This document shows, piece by piece, positions 33,821-36,699 of a stretch of 36,699 bases of DNA (within the stretch, counting starts at the first letter, position 1; every line of letters starts with the position of its first letter). The notes under the pieces are model-generated. The model saw only the letters and a list, made by a program, of their open reading frames with translations, searched no databases and had not been told where the DNA came from. This DNA comes from Sulfitobacter noctilucae (GTDB taxonomy: Bacteria; Pseudomonadota; Alphaproteobacteria; Rhodobacterales; Rhodobacteraceae), in contig NZ_JASC01000006.1 in assembly GCF_000622365.1 (NCBI RefSeq), positions 1-36,699 of the forward strand, written 5' to 3'. The translations under genes and the position numbers were made by a program.

Positions 33821-34704
33821 CCCGCAGCCTCTTGCACCTTGGCTATGCCAAGACCGCGACCACCTATCTGCAACGCCATGTTTTCGAGACATCCGCCGGG
33901 ATCAACTACCTCGGCAAACCTTTCGATCTCAGCAAGAACAGGCTCGAATCCTTTGCTTACAAATATCTGAAGCTGGACGGGCGCCAAATCCACCGCTTTG
34001 ACCCTTTCTTTGACCATGAAGACGTGATGCGCGTGCGGCCCTCTCATCAGATCGACATGGGCGGGCTGGCCCATCACCTGCGCAGCATTCTGTCGGAAAC
34101 CGACCTCAACGTCTGGTCTCACGAAGGCTACCTGCGCCCCGGTCGCAAAAGCGCGCCTCTGGACCGCAAGACCGCTATCGCCAATCTTAGAGACGTTTTT
34201 ACCGCCGCAGGCAGCGAGGATGTGCAGGCGCTGATCGTGCTGCGCGACCCCAAAAAGATGCTCGCCTCTTCTGCAGTACAGTTCCACCGCGATTTCGATT
34301 ACCTACGCATTGGCGATCTGTCGCTGGAAGAGGTCGCAGCTTTCGTCAACAGCGACCGGCAGGACAGATATGCGGCTCTGATCTGGCGACTTTGGTACGA
34401 ATACCTGGATTACAAAGCGATGATCGAAGATCTGGTAGGCGAGCTGGGCAAGGGCAAGGTCCATGTGCTGCGCTACGAGGATATGGTCGCGGACTGGTCC
34501 CTGCTGGAAAGCCTTTTACAGTCTCTACATCCGGGCATCACATGCTGCTTCCCGCCCGTGCGCGAAAACACCACCGAAGACAAACCCTATGATGTGTCCG
34601 CGCCCATTCAGGCCTATCTCGACCAGTTGAGAGATTTCGACCCAAGGCTCATTTATCCGGACAATTACGAGGCGATCGACGGCCTCTATTATACCAGACC
34701 CTAA
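33817..34704 (+). CDS. sulfotransferase family protein
   Basis: A 295-residue enzyme expected to move sulfate from PAPS to a sugar or other acceptor. The 5'-phosphosulfate loop is HLGYAKTATTYLQ (7-19), with the usual Thr-Ala-Thr-Thr in place of the Thr-Gly-Thr-Thr version. The 3'-phosphate site is LIVLRDPKKMLASS (139-152) with R143 and S151. The segment VHVLRYEDM is a typical later strand. The start overlaps the stop of the tri-modular glycosyltransferase (ATGA), showing coupled translation and a likely shared product, a sulfated glycan. The gene is convergent with the next one, and the stops overlap. Confidence 0.87.
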   Translation: MTRSLLHLGYAKTATTYLQRHVFETSAGINYLGKPFDLSKNRLESFAYKYLKLDGRQIHRFDPFFDHEDVMRVRPSHQIDMGGLAHHLRSILSETDLNVWSHEGYLRPGRKSAPLDRKTAIANLRDVFTAAGSEDVQALIVLRDPKKMLASSAVQFHRDFDYLRIGDLSLEEVAAFVNSDRQDRYAALIWRLWYEYLDYKAMIEDLVGELGKGKVHVLRYEDMVADWSLLESLLQSLHPGITCCFPPVRENTTEDKPYDVSAPIQAYLDQLRDFDPRLIYPDNYEAIDGLYYTRP

Positions 34705-35618
34705 ACCCGCATCACCGCACAGGTGTTGCCATGTCTGCCCAGTGACAGATGTTTGACGAATGCCTCCTGTTCAGGGTCGAACAAGGCGATCATCGCGTCG
34801 CTGTCCATCCTGTCGGCGCGGTCTTCGTTAAATCCGTACGTCACTGCCAGCATCCCGTCCAACAGGTCGATCCCGCGGGGAAAGGGCACCGCATCGGGAT
34901 CATCGCTGGCACCTGCCAACGCAAAACGCTCCTTGGTGCCTTGCGTGATATCGACCCTAACTAGGGCCGAACCGCCACTGTCCAAGGTCCAGAAGACATC
35001 GCCATCGGGGATGATGTCATGACAGCAAAACCCCAGATCCTCATAGACTTTTGCCCCCGTCATCCGCCCCTGCCGGGCATCCCGCAGTGACATGCGGATG
35101 GCGAAACTGGGCTGGTCCCAGTTATGCGCCAAAACCATCAGGTGATCACCATCCACACTGACCGAATTGATGTGATAGGCGTCATGGTTTTCATCGTCCT
35201 GGCGCACATAGGGCGCGGGCACCGCATCCCTGATATCAATGCCGCGCCGTCCGCCAAACAGCCCCTTGCGAAACAAAAAAGGGAACCGGGCAGAGGTCAC
35301 GAACAAAGCGCCCCTATCATAGGCGATCTGGTGCAGGTCATCAAAAGCCTTGCTACCGAAATACAGCGGCGTGCGCGTCATCCGCCCCGACGGCCACCTG
35401 AAATAGAGCCTGATCACGTCCTGCGGATCGCCCGGCGTCATCGGCTCTTTGTTGATATCGAGGTTCCGCTCGGCCACGAAAATGAAAGGCCCCCGGCGGG
35501 TAATGCCGAAATAGACACCATGGGCCTCATCAACCACGCGCATGTCATGCACCTCGCCCTGCGCCGTCAAAGTGACATCCAGCAAGCGGCGAAAAGTCGA
35601 AACGAGAAAGCGGTGCAT
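34701..35618 (-). CDS. beta-propeller-like protein of unknown function
   Basis: A 305-residue protein that I can place only by fold. It has repeated short beta-strand segments of the propeller kind. The motif YHINSVSVDGDHLMVLAHN (148-166) resembles the H-x-N-S strands of arylsulfotransferase-like and related six-bladed propellers, and FCCHDIIPDGDVFWTLDSGG is a similar blade. No Sec signal is evident. It lies between the sulfotransferase (convergent, stops overlapping by four bases) and the junction glycosyltransferase (divergent, 197 bp). A role in reading or modifying the sulfated product is possible but unproven. Confidence 0.65.
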   Translation of the reverse strand: MHRFLVSTFRRLLDVTLTAQGEVHDMRVVDEAHGVYFGITRRGPFIFVAERNLDINKEPMTPGDPQDVIRLYFRWPSGRMTRTPLYFGSKAFDDLHQIAYDRGALFVTSARFPFLFRKGLFGGRRGIDIRDAVPAPYVRQDDENHDAYHINSVSVDGDHLMVLAHNWDQPSFAIRMSLRDARQGRMTGAKVYEDLGFCCHDIIPDGDVFWTLDSGGSALVRVDITQGTKERFALAGASDDPDAVPFPRGIDLLDGMLAVTYGFNEDRADRMDSDAMIALFDPEQEAFVKHLSLGRHGNTCAVMRV

Positions 35619-35815
35619 GGCGGGAAACAGGTCTTTCGGGCAGTGGGATCAGCAAAAGCACAAGGCCGAAGATACGGCCATATAACAGGGCTGAAACCGT
35701 AGCCGAGACCCCGAAACGGCACAAGGATATAAGCCCCCGCGGCCCCCTTCGGTTGCCAAGGCAAGGCCGATCTGCCAATACCGCGCAACCTTTCCCGAGC
35801 GATGGCTAGATCCAC

Positions 35816-36699
35816 ATGAGCAAAATCATTTTTGATGTCACCGACCTGCGAAAATACATCGCGATGCATCCACATCTCAGCGGCATTCAACGTGTGATGG
35901 TGATGATCATCGACGAGCTGGCAGCACAGATCGGAAACGATGACATCTGGCTGGGCTATTGCGGCGACGCCCCTCATGAATATCACGTCCGGCCCTACAA
36001 AGCGCTTGGGACGGCAGGTATGTCGGACATCGAAAATCTGGCCGTGGTGCTGCACCAGTCCCGCAGCCGGCCCATGCGGCCTTCAATGCAGGCCTATGCC
36101 GATAGACCGGTCAAACGGTTCTTCCACACGCTCTTGCGCGATCACAGAGCCCGCAATGGAGACGTCCAGCACTTTATCAAACGCGGCACCACGATCGAGG
36201 CCTGGCGCGCCTCTGCCCCCGCGCTTGCTGACGGGGCGGACCTGTCAAAACCCCAAAGCCTGTTCGACATATGTGGCCCCGGTGACTGGATGGTGATGCT
36301 GGATGCCGGCTGGGCCGATAAAAGCTGGCAAAGCGCCGACAACTGGCGCCACAGGCTGCGGGCAAAGGGCGTGCGGATCGCATTGCTGGTCCATGATCTG
36401 ATCCAGATCCAGAACCCGGAATATATTCCCGGCACGGATTCAAAGGTCTTTTACCAATGGCTCCACAGCACATTGGAAACCGCCGATGTTTATCTGGCCA
36501 ATTCACAGGCCACTGCGGACGACCTGAACGCCTTTTTGCAGGAATACAAAGCGACACAGACGGTGCATGTGCTGCCGCTTGCGCAACACCCGCTGAAAGC
36601 ACCGCCGACGGATATGCCGAAAGAAAGCAGCGTCGATCCTGACATGCCCTATGTCCCTCCGCTTTATGCCAAGTTCGACGAGACATGGGATATGAACGG
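35816..36699 (+). CDS. GT4-type glycosyltransferase, N-terminal part (continues at base 1)
   Basis: The ATG at 35816 opens MSKIIFDVTDLRKYI and the frame stays open for 294 codons plus two bases to the window end. GIQRV at 23-27, ALLVHDLIQIQ and LANSQATADDL match the acceptor half of the 472-residue enzyme (GIQRV, QLVHDLIPV, FANSQNTARDL). The donor half is the 1-553 feature, and the frame is continuous across the ends. The whole protein has 478 residues. At the join DMNGEIRALLKWPFVLCVGT aligns without a gap with GMRREILNLSRMPFVLVVGT of the paralogue. It is divergent from the propeller gene. Confidence 0.93.
   Translation, partial: MSKIIFDVTDLRKYIAMHPHLSGIQRVMVMIIDELAAQIGNDDIWLGYCGDAPHEYHVRPYKALGTAGMSDIENLAVVLHQSRSRPMRPSMQAYADRPVKRFFHTLLRDHRARNGDVQHFIKRGTTIEAWRASAPALADGADLSKPQSLFDICGPGDWMVMLDAGWADKSWQSADNWRHRLRAKGVRIALLVHDLIQIQNPEYIPGTDSKVFYQWLHSTLETADVYLANSQATADDLNAFLQEYKATQTVHVLPLAQHPLKAPPTDMPKESSVDPDMPYVPPLYAKFDETWDMN

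Noticed and set aside
1..36699. CRISPR array, tRNA, rRNA, relaxase or type IV secretion genes
   Set aside because: I looked for regular spaced repeats, RNA-gene signatures and mobility motifs and found none. The only regular arrays are the iterons and the two 22-bp repeats.

Overview
The window reads as one complete circular plasmid of 36,699 bp from a marine alphaproteobacterium, most likely of the Roseobacter group (Rhodobacteraceae). A glycosyltransferase gene runs off the right edge after 294 codons plus two bases. The left edge supplies the third base and the remaining 183 codons in frame, giving a 478-residue protein that aligns without a gap at the join with a 472-residue paralogue encoded inside the window. 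The lineage is inferred from the GC-rich coding, an RPA-family RepA beside a parAB pair (a replicon type known from roseobacters), and a type I secretion system with DUF4214 cargo. No rRNA, tRNA or chromosomal housekeeping gene is present.

Layout. 554-4507 is the replication and partition module: two parS-like palindromes, parB and parA on the minus strand, then an AT-rich origin with three 22-bp iterons and a perfect DnaA box, then repA on the plus strand. 4512-10330 holds two glycosyltransferases, an ATP-grasp protein and an MsbA-type ABC exporter. 10777-18470 encodes three predicted type I secreted proteins: a DUF4214 protein with calcium-binding repeats, a glycoside hydrolase with a C-terminal DUF4214 module, and a matrixin-like zinc protease with a closely related module. 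A broken phage terminase small-subunit gene lies among them. 18974-24612 carries an XRE regulator with its promoter and operator-like dyads, an unrecognised 562-residue protein, the PrsE/HlyD adaptor, the PrsD ABC transporter and a small DUF6447-like protein. 24741-28613 is a 1,290-residue acidic DUF4214 protein, probably the main adhesin. 29091-36699 (continuing to 553) is a second glycan cluster: a degenerate methyltransferase-like coiled-coil protein, a 1,221-residue protein with three glycosyltransferase modules, a sulfotransferase, a beta-propeller-like protein and the junction-spanning glycosyltransferase.

How it fits together. The plasmid looks dedicated to the cell surface and its matrix. 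A type I channel, which needs a chromosomal TolC, would export four DUF4214 proteins: two structural or adhesive, one glycosidase and one protease. The glycosyltransferases, sulfotransferase and ABC exporter would make or modify a (sulfated) glycan. No initiating glycosyltransferase, Wzx/Wzy, nucleotide-sugar genes, relaxase, conjugation system, toxin-antitoxin pair or transposase was recognised. The glycan must therefore draw on chromosomal functions, or the transferases may instead decorate the secreted proteins. The most unusual points are the shared DUF4214 module across four cargo proteins, two C-terminal end motifs, G8 tracts upstream of the large adhesin, the triple glycosyltransferase with one altered site, and the methyltransferase relic with a frameshift-like start.
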